From NCBI RefSeq assembly GCF_000418325.1, contig NC_021658.1, forward strand, positions 1,364,001-1,428,000: 64,000 nt of DNA, written 5' to 3'. How positions within the stretch are numbered: the stretch's first letter is position 1; each line of letters begins with the position of its first letter. Shown here in pieces: positions 42,214 through 51,305 of this stretch. Made by a program: the position numbers and the translations under genes. Source of the DNA: Sorangium cellulosum So0157-2. Lineage in GTDB: Bacteria; Myxococcota_A; Polyangia; Polyangiales; Polyangiaceae. Under the pieces are notes generated by a model. It was not told the origin of the DNA, did no database searches, and saw only the letters and a list, made by a program, of their open reading frames with translations.

Positions 42214-43107
42214 ATGATCAGTCAGGCCGAGCTGGCCGAGCAGCTCGACCGGGCCCGCAGCCACCTGCGGGCGGTCGCGTTCCGCATGCTCGGCTCGGTG
42301 GACGAGGCGGAGGACGCGGTGCAGGAGGTCTGGCTGCGCGCGAGCCGCGCCGACGCCAGCGCCGTCGCCAACGTGACGGGCTGGCTGACCACGATCCTCG
42401 GCCGCGTCTGCCTCGACATGCTGCGCGCGCGCCGGCGCCGGGGCGAGGAGCTCACCGAGGGCGGCGAGCTGGATCAGCTGGTCGACCGCGAGGGGCCCTC
42501 CGGCCCCGAGGACGAGGCGGCGCTGGCCGACGCCGTCGGGCTCGCGCTGCTCGTGGTCCTCGACACGCTCGGGCCCGCCGAGCGCGTCGCCTTCGTGCTC
42601 CATGACCTGTTCGCCGTGCCGTTCGACGAGATCGCGGCGATCGTCGACCGGTCGCCGGCCGCCGCGAAGAAGCTGGCGAGCCGCGCCCGCCATCGCGTGC
42701 GCGGCGGGGCCGCCGCGCCCGCCGCCGAGCTCGCCAGGCAGCGGGAGGTCGTGGAGGCCTTCCTCGCCGCCTCGCGCACCGGCGATCTGGGCGCGCTGCT
42801 CGCGGTGCTGGCCCCGGACGTCGTCCGGCGCGCCGATCGCGCCGCGCTGCGGGGAGGCGCGGAGGCCGAGGTGCGCGGCGCCCGGCGCGTCGCCGAGGAG
42901 ACGGCCACCAACGCCGGTCGGGCGCGCTTCGCCCGGCCCGCCCTCGTGAACGGCGCCGTCGGCGTCGTCGTCGCCCCGCGCGGGCGGCTGCAGCTCGTCC
43001 TCGCGGTCGCCGTCGAGGGCGACCGCATCGCCGCGATCGACGCGATCGGCGACCCGGCCCGCCTCCGCCAGCTCCGGCTCGCGGTCGTCGACGCCGCGCC
43101 GCCGTGA
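42214..43107 (+). CDS. ECF41-type RNA polymerase sigma factor with SnoaL-like C-terminus
   Basis: 297 residues. Sigma-2 (RSHLRAVAFRMLGSVDEAED, QEVWLRAS, GWLTTILGRVCLDMLR) and sigma-4 (LDTLGPAERVAFVLHDLFAV, PFDEIAAIVDRSPAAAKKLA), then about 110 residues of NTF2/SnoaL-like extension (EVVEAFLAASRTGDLGALL, ending IGDPARLRQL in place of the NPDKL motif). In ECF41 factors that extension replaces an anti-sigma factor and tunes activity. Targets are usually one adjacent oxidoreductase-type gene; the flavodoxin-fold gene follows with a fitting promoter. Confidence 0.9.
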   Translation: MISQAELAEQLDRARSHLRAVAFRMLGSVDEAEDAVQEVWLRASRADASAVANVTGWLTTILGRVCLDMLRARRRRGEELTEGGELDQLVDREGPSGPEDEAALADAVGLALLVVLDTLGPAERVAFVLHDLFAVPFDEIAAIVDRSPAAAKKLASRARHRVRGGAAAPAAELARQREVVEAFLAASRTGDLGALLAVLAPDVVRRADRAALRGGAEAEVRGARRVAEETATNAGRARFARPALVNGAVGVVVAPRGRLQLVLAVAVEGDRIAAIDAIGDPARLRQLRLAVVDAAPP

Positions 43108-43162
43108 CGGGCCGAGCAGGCCGGGCAGCGCCGGGCAGGCCGAGCGGTCGCGCGCGCGTGCC

Positions 43163-43189
43163 GGTCACCTTTCCTCGCCGCGCGTCGTC
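43163..43189 (+). promoter_or_regulatory. Predicted ECF41 promoter
   Basis: GGTCACC, 16-nt spacer, CGTC. The reported ECF41 consensus is TGTCACA-N16-CGTC; the GTCAC core, spacer length and -10 all agree. It lies 60 bp upstream of the flavodoxin-fold gene. Confidence 0.55.
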
Positions 43190-43248
43190 AGAGCGGTGAC
43201 GCGCCGGACGCGCCCGCGACCGGCGGCGACAGCCAAGGAGGAAGTACG

Positions 43249-43929
43249 TTGAGCGTGCACACGGTCCAGCGCACGGCGCAGCAGGGCGCGCCGCCGGCGA
43301 TGAGCGGAGAAGCGCCCCTGCCGGGCGTCCGCGTCGCCGTCGTCTACCACAGCGGCCACGGCCACACCGGGCGGCAGGCCGAGGCCGTCCGAGCCGGCGT
43401 GCAGCAGGTCGAGGGCGCCGAGGCCCTGCTGCTGACCGTCGAGGAGGCGCAGGCGCGCTGGGGCGATCTGGCCTCCGCCGACGCGATCGTCTTCGGCGCG
43501 CCGACCTACATGGCGAGCGCCTCGGCGGCGTTCAAGGCCTTCCAGGAAGCGAGCTCCCGCGCGGTCATGGCCAGGGGCTTCGGCTGGAAAGACAAAGTCG
43601 CGGCCGGCTTCACCAACTCGGGCTCCCGCTCCGGCGACAAGCTGGCGACGCTGATCCAGATCGCCCTCTTCGCCGCCCAGCACGGCATGCACTGGGTCAA
43701 TCTCGGCCTGCCGCCCGCGAACAACTCCACGAAGGGATCGGAGGAGGACCTGAATCGACTCGGCTTCTGGCTCGGCGCCGGCGCGCAGTCGAACGTCGAC
43801 CAGGGCCCCGACGTCGCCCCGCCGGGGGCCGATCTGCGCACGGCCGAGCACCTCGGCCGCCGCGTCGCCGAGGTCGCGCGCCAGCTCGCGTGCGGCCGCG
43901 TCGTCATCGGGCAGGCGCCCGCGGGGTGA
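43249..43929 (+). CDS. Flavodoxin-fold NAD(P)H oxidoreductase (WrbA-like)
   Basis: 226 residues. TTG start at 43249 chosen because AAGGAGG sits 7 nt upstream. After 25 extra residues: VRVAVVYHSGHGHTGRQAEAV (FMN phosphate loop), DAIVFGAPTYMASASAAFK, and HGMHWVNLGLPP, the pattern of WrbA/flavodoxin-family quinone reductases. It reduces quinones or other electrophiles in the cytoplasm. Placement after an ECF41 gene with a matching promoter suggests that sigma factor controls it. Confidence 0.88.
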   Translation: MSVHTVQRTAQQGAPPAMSGEAPLPGVRVAVVYHSGHGHTGRQAEAVRAGVQQVEGAEALLLTVEEAQARWGDLASADAIVFGAPTYMASASAAFKAFQEASSRAVMARGFGWKDKVAAGFTNSGSRSGDKLATLIQIALFAAQHGMHWVNLGLPPANNSTKGSEEDLNRLGFWLGAGAQSNVDQGPDVAPPGADLRTAEHLGRRVAEVARQLACGRVVIGQAPAG

Positions 43930-43959
43930 GCGGCGCGGCGCCTCTGGGACCTCGGCGTC

Positions 43960-44080
43960 GAGCCGACGGCGCCCGCGGCGGGCGGGACGAGGGGCGTGGA
44001 CAGCTCGCGCAGCGTGGCCTGCTGCGCCTGGATGACCTGCTCCTGGAGGGCGAGCCGCTCGAGCGCGGCGGCCTGACCGC
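43960..44080 (-). pseudogene. Remnant of an RsbR-type STAS stress-sensor gene
   Basis: Read on the minus strand, about 40 codons give LERLALQEQVIQAQQATLRE then LSTPLVP, the linker helix and first strand of RsbR-like STAS proteins (typically ALxELSTPxIP). The match ends at about 43965 and no rest of the STAS domain follows; the 5' side is also lost. A small decayed fragment between two unrelated plus-strand genes. Confidence 0.55.
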
Positions 44081-44159
44081 CGCGGGCGCGCGACGGCGGC
44101 GGCGTCGCGGCGGTGCTTCGCGCGGCCCCGGGCCCCGCGCGGCGCCGGAAAGGGGTAGG

Positions 44160-44663
44160 ATGCCGTCCATGAACCGCGTTTCCAAGATGATGACGGCGGC
44201 GGCGATCGCCCTCGCGGCGGCCGCGGGCGGCTACGGGCTCCTGGGCTCGCGCGGGTCCGACGCGAAGACGCTGGTCGGGCGCCTCTGGATCGAGCGGATC
44301 CCGAGGGACGACACGGACCAGATCGAGCTCATGGTGATGCTCGCCGACGAGCCGATCGGCATCTTCCGGCGCACGTCCCAGTTCGAGGGCTCGTATGCGC
44401 TGTTCCGTTACGAGCTGCGCGGCGACGACAAGCTGCAGCTGCTCTTCCCGCAGAACAAGTCGAAGCACGAGGTCGCCTTCGACGCGCGGCCGTGCGACGC
44501 GAAGGGCTTCGACTACTGCCTCGATCTGAGCGGCGCCCCGCGGGGCGCGGCGAAGTACTACAGCCGGAAGGACTGGGAGATCGACGCGAGCGACCCGGCG
44601 GCGCTGGAGGGCGCCCTCCGGGAGCTCGTCGACGAGCTGCGCGCGTCTCCGCCGGAGCCGTGA
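44160..44663 (+). CDS. Exported hypothetical protein
   Basis: 167 residues. Signal or anchor helix (MTAAAIALAAAAGGYGLL) then a small folded domain with VGRLWIERIPRDDTDQIELM, FEGSYALFRYELRGDDKLQL and a Cys pair (PCDAKGFDYCLDL). Start at ATG 44160; ATG 44169 is an alternative with better-spaced GTAGGATG. Not assigned to a family. Next gene begins 32 nt later on the same strand. Confidence 0.65.
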   Translation: MPSMNRVSKMMTAAAIALAAAAGGYGLLGSRGSDAKTLVGRLWIERIPRDDTDQIELMVMLADEPIGIFRRTSQFEGSYALFRYELRGDDKLQLLFPQNKSKHEVAFDARPCDAKGFDYCLDLSGAPRGAAKYYSRKDWEIDASDPAALEGALRELVDELRASPPEP

Positions 44664-44695
44664 CGACACCCCCCCTGCTCGCGCGAAGCGAAGAG

Positions 44696-45211
44696 ATGTC
44701 CACCCGGCATCCGCTGGCGGCATTCTCGTTCTACCTGTCCGGCCGGCATCAGGTCCTGCTGTCGATCTCGAAGGAGATCCTCGAGGGCCTCGACGCGTGC
44801 GCCTCCGGCGAGGGTGCCTTTCCCCACGAGGCGAGGGCGCGCGCCTCGGATCTCATGTGGCTGTGGACGCTGGGCGCCTACGAGGTGGTCAGGACCATGT
44901 GCCAGGCGAGCCGGTGCTTCTCGGAGCGCTTCGCCAGGGCGATATCGCACCTGAAGGCCGATCTGGAGCGGGTCCGGGTGCCGAACACGAAGCTCGAGCG
45001 GATCCAGTACAACCGCCGGGACAGGCCCATCCCCGTGAGCTCGGATCGCGGTCCGGACATCTGGGACGACGCCAGCAAGGATCTCCTGGTGGGAGATCCT
45101 GCAGACGCCGTCTCGTGCCGCATGCTGCTCCGGAGCTACGAGAGCGTCATGTCTTCCTTGACCCCGGACGACGTGAAGATGTCCCACGAGGACTCGTTCG
45201 GAAGAACGTAG
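44696..45211 (+). CDS. Hypothetical helical protein
   Basis: 171 residues, no signal peptide. Begins FSFYLSGRHQVLLSISKEIL, continues with helices rich in Arg/Glu and cysteines (RTMCQASRCFSERFARAI), and ends in a polar tail. Looks like a four-helix soluble protein. No family recognised. Same strand as the exported protein 32 nt upstream, so probably co-transcribed; convergent with the 547-residue lipoprotein gene. Confidence 0.6.
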   Translation: MSTRHPLAAFSFYLSGRHQVLLSISKEILEGLDACASGEGAFPHEARARASDLMWLWTLGAYEVVRTMCQASRCFSERFARAISHLKADLERVRVPNTKLERIQYNRRDRPIPVSSDRGPDIWDDASKDLLVGDPADAVSCRMLLRSYESVMSSLTPDDVKMSHEDSFGRT

Positions 45212-45215
45212 AACC

Positions 45216-45233
45216 GCCGCGCGGCCTCGCGCG
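45216..45233. terminator. GC hairpin between convergent genes
   Basis: CCGCGC / GCGCGG with a 6-nt loop, 5 nt after the stop of the hypothetical gene and 52 nt from the convergent gene's stop. No T tract; possible bidirectional terminator. Confidence 0.3.
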
Positions 45234-45284
45234 GTCCGCGGGCCCTTCGACCGCGGCTGGTCGACGGGCGCTTCGACGCGGAGC

Positions 45285-46928
45285 TTACTGGCGCGCCACG
45301 CGCTTGAGCGGGTATGGCGCGGCTTCCCGTTCGGTCATCGTGAAATACCCAGAGCCGTCCGCCTCGTACTCGATCGACTCGCCCTGGCCCTCGACCGTGT
45401 CCGTGAGCGCGACGGGCGACGCCGCGAAGGCCGCCTCGAAGCCCGCGCCGGCCGGCGCTCGGTACTCGTAGACCGCTCGGTAGGTGCGCAGCAGAAACCG
45501 GTCGGCGCACGGGTGGATCGCCCCGGCGGTGACCGACCGGAAGTTCTCGTCCGGGCCGAGGGGCATCTGGAGGTCGGCCACGTGGATCAGCGTGGACAGG
45601 GTGCCAGGCGCCGGCAGCGGGCTCGGGAACTTGTACACCTTGCTGACCCCGGTCGTGCCCTCCTTCGTGACCACGTAGATGTCCCCCGTCGTCGGGTGCA
45701 CCATCAGCGCCTCGGCGTTCTGCGGCGTGTCCGGGTACTGGAAGGGGAACCGATCGCCGGACACCGTGCCGCTCGTCTCCCCCGCGGCGAGGTTCGGCTC
45801 CTTCATGCGGACCACGGCGAAGGTCGTCGGGTAGGGCAGCGGGTGCCCGCTGATGCGGCCGATGTCCCCCATGAAGATGCAGCTCCCCGCCGGGCACGGA
45901 CCGGTCGCGATGTCCTCCCAGTCCCAGGGGAACACGCCGGCAACGTAGCTCCCGACGACCGCCGCGTTCGTCTTCTGGATGGCGACGAAGTTCGCGTTGT
46001 TCTCGCTGTGCGCGTACAGGATGCCGGGGTTGACGCGGCTCGCGGCGAGCCCGGAGATCTCCACGATGTCCGTCGAGGTCAGGCTCCCGACCGTCGTGGA
46101 GGTGCTCGCGAACGGTTCGCCCGCGGAGCAGCTCGGGGCGCCGGCGGGCCTCAGCGCGACGACCTGCGCGGTGTTCGTGTTGGCGAAGGGAGAGGTGCCG
46201 CTCCACGCCGGTTGCAAGCCCGCAGCGCCGAGCTGCTTGTACGCCGCGTCGAACAGGAGGCCCGTCGACGACGAGAGCAGGCACGTGTCGAACGGCTCGG
46301 TGAAGCCCGACGGCGGCACGATCGGGCTCGCCGGGCAGGACGAGCCCGTCCAGACCTGCGTGCCGAACCAGACCGCGACGCCGTTCGCCGCCGTGGTGGT
46401 GACCGGGGGCGCGGCCAGGGTCGCGGAGTTGCCGTTCTTCTGGCCGCTCGCCGCGTCGATCGGGCTCGCGGGATCGGCGCCGCTGAACGCCACGATGCTG
46501 CCCGCCAGGTAGGCCGAGACGTCGACGCCGAAGGCGTAGCTCGCGGGCTCCGCGCCGGTCGCCACCTTCCAGAGGACCCACGACTTGACGGCGGACGCGC
46601 TCTGATCCGAGCGGAGGAGCGTCCATCCCGCCGGCGGAGCGATCACCGCGCCCACCTGGTTCCGGATGGCGATGCGCGCGAGCAGGACGTCGCCTTGCAC
46701 GACGCCCGCCGGCTTCGCGAGGGTCAACGAGGTCACGTTCTTCCCGGTCGCCGTCGAGCTGGAGCGGAAGGTCACCGTCGAGAGCGGCTGAACGGCCGCG
46801 CCTGTTTCATCGGCGTCGTCATCGTCGAAGTCCGTGCCATGGTGATCGACGGAGACGCAGCCAGCCCATCCGAGCAGCGAAATCGAGGCGACGAGAAGAG
46901 CTCTGGCGCTGAGATTCCTCAAGATCAA
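45285..46928 (-). CDS. Large lipoprotein with beta-sandwich and propeller-like parts
   Basis: 547 residues. TTG start at 46928, supported by AAAGGAAAC upstream. Lipoprotein signal ending LLGWAGC, acidic linker (DFDDDDADE), a beta-sandwich (about 50-260: VQGDVLLARIAIRNQVGAV, PPAGWTLLRSDQS), then a propeller-like half with EISGLAASRVNPGILYAHSE, DWEDIATGPC, IYVVTKEGTTGVSKVYKF and AGAIHPCADRFLLRTYRAVY. The second half resembles phytase-like/esterase-like propellers of unclear activity. Probably cell-surface. Divergent from the kinase gene. Confidence 0.75.
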   Translation of the reverse strand: MILRNLSARALLVASISLLGWAGCVSVDHHGTDFDDDDADETGAAVQPLSTVTFRSSSTATGKNVTSLTLAKPAGVVQGDVLLARIAIRNQVGAVIAPPAGWTLLRSDQSASAVKSWVLWKVATGAEPASYAFGVDVSAYLAGSIVAFSGADPASPIDAASGQKNGNSATLAAPPVTTTAANGVAVWFGTQVWTGSSCPASPIVPPSGFTEPFDTCLLSSSTGLLFDAAYKQLGAAGLQPAWSGTSPFANTNTAQVVALRPAGAPSCSAGEPFASTSTTVGSLTSTDIVEISGLAASRVNPGILYAHSENNANFVAIQKTNAAVVGSYVAGVFPWDWEDIATGPCPAGSCIFMGDIGRISGHPLPYPTTFAVVRMKEPNLAAGETSGTVSGDRFPFQYPDTPQNAEALMVHPTTGDIYVVTKEGTTGVSKVYKFPSPLPAPGTLSTLIHVADLQMPLGPDENFRSVTAGAIHPCADRFLLRTYRAVYEYRAPAGAGFEAAFAASPVALTDTVEGQGESIEYEADGSGYFTMTEREAAPYPLKRVARQ

Positions 46929-47320
46929 GGTTGTTTCCTTTCGGGTAAGCGAATCCCTTAGGCGGCGGAACTAAACCACAAAAAGCATGCGATGCAACCC
47001 GGCCGGTGACGGCTGCAAATGACCTGAGGGGGCAGTTGGGGAGCGCGAGAGGGTGCATGTACCCTGGATTCGTGTGGTCGCACTGGCATCTGCACGGGCC
47101 GGCGATCGCGCAGAGATCGGGGCTCTGGAGAGCCGGCAGCGCTCGACTGCCGGGCAGCTGTCGGGGGCGCACGAGCGACACCGGCTCTCGCAATCTGTCG
47201 GACGAGCGGCTCCGACGAGCGGCCGGTGCGCGGGCTCGAATCCCCCACCGCGCCAACGCCGTCCGGCGTCCAGCCGCGGCCGGCCGGCGTCGCCGCGCGG
47301 GGGGCGCCGAGGCGAGCCTC
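46929..47320. other. Divergent intergenic region
   Basis: About 390 bp between the lipoprotein and the kinase promoter. No ORF with coding character; a tRNA-like T-arm string near 47233 does not fold into a tRNA. Confidence 0.45.
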
Positions 47321-47350
47321 TTTACATCCCTCGCCGCATCGACGGATAAT
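47321..47350 (+). promoter_or_regulatory. Sigma-70-type promoter TTTACA-N18-GATAAT, leaderless start
   Basis: Each hexamer matches five of six consensus bases. The -10 ends 7 nt before the GTG at 47358, so transcription should start at or beside the start codon. No Shine-Dalgarno sequence is present. Confidence 0.6.
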
Positions 47351-47357
47351 TGCCATC

Positions 47358-50300
47358 GTGGAGCAAGGAGCGGTCTTGGCCGGACGCTACCGCCTTGAGC
47401 ACCGCGCGGACGCGGGGGGCATGGGCGAGGTGTGGAAGGCGCACGACCAGGAGACGCGCGAGGCGGTGGCGGTGAAGCTCTCGCCCCAGCGCGACGCAGA
47501 GGAGGCGGCGAGGTTCGAGCGAGAGGCGCAGATCCTCGCGGGCATGTCGCATCCCCACGTGGTCCGGTACGTGGCGCACGGGGCGTGCGCCGACGGTATG
47601 CCCTACTTGGTCATGGAGTGGCTCGAGGGCGAGGATCTCGCGGCGCGGCTCGCGCGTGGTCCGCTCGAGATCGACGAGAGCGTGGCGCTGGCGACCACGG
47701 TCGCAGACATCCTCGGTTTTGCGCACGAGCGCGGCGTCGTGCACCGCGACCTGAAGCCAAGCAATCTGTTCTTGCCAGGCCGGCGCCTCGACGGCGTGAA
47801 GGTGCTCGATTTCGGCATCGCGCGGCTCGGGCAGGCGGCGCGGATGACGCGCCCGGGCGTGCTGATCGGGACGCCAGGGTACATGGCGCCCGAGCAGGCG
47901 CGGGGCGAGGCGAGCATCGACGCTCGCGCGGACGTGTTTTCCCTCGGCTGCGTGCTGTTCGAGTGTCTGACGGGCAGGCCTGCGTTCGGCGGTCAACACG
48001 TGGCGGCGATCCTGACCAAGGTGCTGTTCGAGGAGACGCCGCGCCTGCAAACCCTGCGGACCGGGGTGCCCGAGGCGCTCGACGATCTGCTGCGGAGCAT
48101 GCTGTCGAAGCGCCGGGAGGAGCGGCCTCTCGGCGGGCACGCGGCGGCGGCGGCGCTGCGCGCGCTCGAGGACGCGTCGCGGTCGCCGGCCGTGAGCTCG
48201 GTCCGCTCGCCCTCGCTCACGATCAGCGAGCAGCGCGCCGTGGCGGTGATCGTGGTGAGCGCGGCGGCGGACGCCGAGGTGAGGGCGTTCGGCGGGGACA
48301 CGACCCTGATCATCTCGCCCGGCGACGAGGCCGTCCTGCGCGAGGCCGAGGCGCATGGCGGCCGGAGCGAGCGTTTGCTCGACGGGTCGGTCGTGGTGAT
48401 GCTGGCGGGCACCGAGACGGCGACGGATCTGTGCGCGCAAGCGGCGCGGTGCGCGCTCGCGCTGCGCCGGTGCGCCGCGGGCCGGCGCGTGGCGCTGGCC
48501 ATGGGGCGGGGGGAGCGGACGGCGCGGTCGATGGGGCCGGCGATCGACCGGGCGGCGCGGCTCGCGAGCACCACGGCGCGCCACGTTGCCCCGGAGGGCG
48601 CGGTGATCGTCGACGAGGTCGTCGCAGGTCTGCTCGACGCGCGCTTCGAGGTGCGGGAAGGCGAGGGGGTCATCACGCTGCGCGGCGAGCGCCCGCTGGC
48701 GGAGGGGACGCGCCTGCTCCTCGGCAGGGTCACGCCGTGCGTGGGGCGAGAGCTCGAGCTCGGCATGCTCCGGGCGCTCGTGCTCGAGAGCGTCGAGGAG
48801 AGCACGGCGCAGGCGGCGCTGGTGACGGCGCCGCCCGGCGTGGGCAAGTCGCGCCTGGCGCAGGAGTTCCTGCAGGAGATCCGGGGGCAGGGCGCGGGGG
48901 TGTCGGTGTGGGCCGTGCGCGGCGACGCGCTGCGGGCCGGCTCGCCCCTCGGCATGCTGGGCCAGGCGCTGCGGAGCGCGTGCGGGATTCACGAGGGCGA
49001 GCCGGTCGAAGTGCGGCGCCGGAAGCTCTCGGCAGAGATCGAGGCGCGGGTGCCGCCCGGCCACCGGCGGCGCGTCGAGGAGTTCCTCGGCGAGATCGTG
49101 GGCGCTGCCTTCCCGGATGAGGACAGCCTGCCGCTCCGGGCCGCGCGCCGCGACGCGCAGCGCATGGCGGACCAGGTGCGCGCCGCCTTCCTCGATTACC
49201 TCGCCGCCATCGTCGCCGGCGGTCCGCTGATCGTCGTGCTGGAGGATCTGCACTGGGGCGACCGACCCACGGTGTCGCTCCTCGACGCGGCGCTGCGCGA
49301 CCTCTCGGATCGGCCGTTGTTCGTGCTCGCCCTGGCGCGGCCGGAGGTGCGCGAGCTGTTCCCGAGGCTCTGGGAGGGGCGGCGGCTGCACGAGCTGCGG
49401 CTCAACGAGCTGAGCCGGCGCGCGGGCGAGCGGCTCGCGCGGCACGTGCTGGGCGAACGCGCGGACGCCGACGCCATCGCGCGGATCGTGCGCCTGTCGG
49501 AGGGGAACGCGTTTTACCTGGAAGAGCTGATCCGCTGGACCGCGGAGGGCCGAGGCCCGGACGTGCCGGGGACGGTGGTCGCCATGGTGGAGTCGCGCCT
49601 CGGGGCGCTGGACGACGAGGCCCGGCGGCTCCTGCGCGCGGCGAGCGTCTTCGGAGACGTCTGCTGGGCTGGAGGGGTGGCGGCGCTCGTCGGCGGCGAG
49701 GCGCGCCGGAGCCACGTCACCGCCGGGCTCGACGCGCTGGTGGCGCTCGAGATCCTGGTGCGCCGCCGCGAGAGCCGCTTTCCGGCGGAGGAGGAGCTTT
49801 CGTTCCGGCACGCGCTCCTGCGCGAGGGCGCGTATGCCATGCTGACCGAGGGGGATCGGGTGCTCGGCCACCGGCTGGCGGGGGAATGGCTGGAGCGGGC
49901 GGGGGAGCCGGATCCCGTGGTGCTGGCCGAGCATCTCCAGCGCGGGCGAGCGCTCGATCAGGCCGCGTGCCATTACCTGCGCGCGGGCCGCCAGTCGTGC
50001 GATCGCGGCGACTTCGCGAGCGCCCTCGCGCGCGCGCAGCGCGGCGTCGACTGCGGCGTGCACGGCGAGACCCTCGGCAACCTGATGGCGCTGCGGGCGA
50101 TGGCGCATTGCTGGCGATCGGAGTTCGATGCGGCGCAGCAGGCGAGCGCCGCTGCGCTGCCGCTCACGGGGCGCGGGAGCCGGTGGGCATGCATTGCGCT
50201 GTTCCATCGCGCGTGGGCCTCGCTCGTCCTCGACGCGGAGGACGATTTCATGGAGACGGCCGACCGCTTCGTCCAGTTTCAACCGGACGCGGAGGCGGGC

Positions 50301-51236
50301 CGGGAGTACATGCTCTGGGCGCCGCTCGCCGCGTCGCTGCTCCAGACCTACGGGCGCCGCGAGCTCTGCAAAGCCTTGCTCGATCGCGCGGACGCGCTGG
50401 CGGCCGCGCTGCCCGCCCTGGATCTCGACCTCAGGGGCGCGCTCGCCATCGGGCGCAGCGATTACGTCCGCGCCTTCGAGCGGGATCCGTGGCGGCAGCT
50501 CCAGCTGACGCGACAGGCGGTGGAGGCGTTCCAGGCGATCGAGGATCTCCGGAACCAGATCACGGCCTTGAACAGGCTCGGCCAGGCCGAGGCCGAGCTC
50601 GGCGATCCGGAGGCGGGCGAGGCCACGCTGCGGCGGGCCGTGGCGCTGGCGCAGCGCATTGCGATCCCGTTTGCGCAACGCCAATCCGCATTGCACCTGG
50701 CGGCGCTGCTCTCGCGCGGCTCGGATCCGTCGAAATGGGGAGAAGCGAGCGACATGGCCAGATCGTTGCTCGGCGCTGCGGGGGTGAGCGTGGGATACCG
50801 AGGCTGGGCCCACGGGATCTGCGCAGAGGTCCTCCTCCAGCGCGGCTCGTACGAGGACGCCGTGCGGCAGGCGCGCGAGGCGGACGCGCTGTGCGCCCGC
50901 ATCCCGCTGCGGCGGCTCTGGGTGACGGCGTTGCTCGTCCGCGGGCTGATCCAGCTGGGGGACCGCGATGAGGCGGCGCGCGTGGCCAGCCGCATCGAGC
51001 CCGGGCTCGCGTGTCTCGGCGGAGGCGGCTACGTCGAGATCGACGCGCGGGTGGCGCTGGCGGAGGCGTATTGGACCGGCGGCAGGCAAGACGAGGCGCG
51101 GGCGGCGCTCGACGAAGCCATTCGCGGGATCGCGGCGCGGGTGGAGGCCATTCCCGACGCGGCCTGGCGCGCGCGGTACACGGCGTGCGTGCCGGAGATC
51201 GCGCGCGCCCGCCGCCTGGCGAGCGCATGGGCGTAG
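47358..51236 (+). CDS. PknK-like Ser/Thr kinase-AAA ATPase-TPR protein
   Basis: 1292 residues from GTG 47358. Kinase domain about 9-275: Lys40 (VAVKL), HRDLKPSN with catalytic Asp131, DFG at 151, and GTPGYMAPEQ; the Gly loop is DAGGMGEVW. Residues about 320-450 resemble a degenerate class III cyclase-like module (ALAMGRGERTARSMGPAIDR). An AAA/NB-ARC-type ATPase follows with Walker A APPGVGKSR and Walker B LIVVLEDLHWGD, then about 500 residues of TPR-like helices. Such multidomain kinases integrate signals in myxobacteria. Cytoplasmic; no membrane helix. Confidence 0.93.
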   Translation: MEQGAVLAGRYRLEHRADAGGMGEVWKAHDQETREAVAVKLSPQRDAEEAARFEREAQILAGMSHPHVVRYVAHGACADGMPYLVMEWLEGEDLAARLARGPLEIDESVALATTVADILGFAHERGVVHRDLKPSNLFLPGRRLDGVKVLDFGIARLGQAARMTRPGVLIGTPGYMAPEQARGEASIDARADVFSLGCVLFECLTGRPAFGGQHVAAILTKVLFEETPRLQTLRTGVPEALDDLLRSMLSKRREERPLGGHAAAAALRALEDASRSPAVSSVRSPSLTISEQRAVAVIVVSAAADAEVRAFGGDTTLIISPGDEAVLREAEAHGGRSERLLDGSVVVMLAGTETATDLCAQAARCALALRRCAAGRRVALAMGRGERTARSMGPAIDRAARLASTTARHVAPEGAVIVDEVVAGLLDARFEVREGEGVITLRGERPLAEGTRLLLGRVTPCVGRELELGMLRALVLESVEESTAQAALVTAPPGVGKSRLAQEFLQEIRGQGAGVSVWAVRGDALRAGSPLGMLGQALRSACGIHEGEPVEVRRRKLSAEIEARVPPGHRRRVEEFLGEIVGAAFPDEDSLPLRAARRDAQRMADQVRAAFLDYLAAIVAGGPLIVVLEDLHWGDRPTVSLLDAALRDLSDRPLFVLALARPEVRELFPRLWEGRRLHELRLNELSRRAGERLARHVLGERADADAIARIVRLSEGNAFYLEELIRWTAEGRGPDVPGTVVAMVESRLGALDDEARRLLRAASVFGDVCWAGGVAALVGGEARRSHVTAGLDALVALEILVRRRESRFPAEEELSFRHALLREGAYAMLTEGDRVLGHRLAGEWLERAGEPDPVVLAEHLQRGRALDQAACHYLRAGRQSCDRGDFASALARAQRGVDCGVHGETLGNLMALRAMAHCWRSEFDAAQQASAAALPLTGRGSRWACIALFHRAWASLVLDAEDDFMETADRFVQFQPDAEAGREYMLWAPLAASLLQTYGRRELCKALLDRADALAAALPALDLDLRGALAIGRSDYVRAFERDPWRQLQLTRQAVEAFQAIEDLRNQITALNRLGQAEAELGDPEAGEATLRRAVALAQRIAIPFAQRQSALHLAALLSRGSDPSKWGEASDMARSLLGAAGVSVGYRGWAHGICAEVLLQRGSYEDAVRQAREADALCARIPLRRLWVTALLVRGLIQLGDRDEAARVASRIEPGLACLGGGGYVEIDARVALAEAYWTGGRQDEARAALDEAIRGIAARVEAIPDAAWRARYTACVPEIARARRLASAWA

Positions 51237-51291
51237 GTGGACAGCGCGCAGCGCGCCTCACGCGGCGTCGCGTCCCCCGTGCCCGCCACCG

Positions 51292-51300
51292 TGATAAGAT
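51292..51300 (+). promoter_or_regulatory. Extended -10 promoter, leaderless start
   Basis: TGATAAGAT (TGnTAnnnT) ending 5 nt before the ATG at 51306. No Shine-Dalgarno sequence. Confidence 0.45.
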
Positions 51301-51305
51301 ACGCC

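Noticed and set aside
47225..47262. tRNA gene (T-arm-like string GGGCTCGAATCCC)
   Set aside because: The T stem has a mismatch and no D arm, anticodon arm or matching acceptor strand could be found upstream.
47322..51089. 1255-codon minus-strand ORF
   Set aside because: Antisense shadow of the kinase-AAA gene; translation is low-complexity Arg/His/Pro with no domain.
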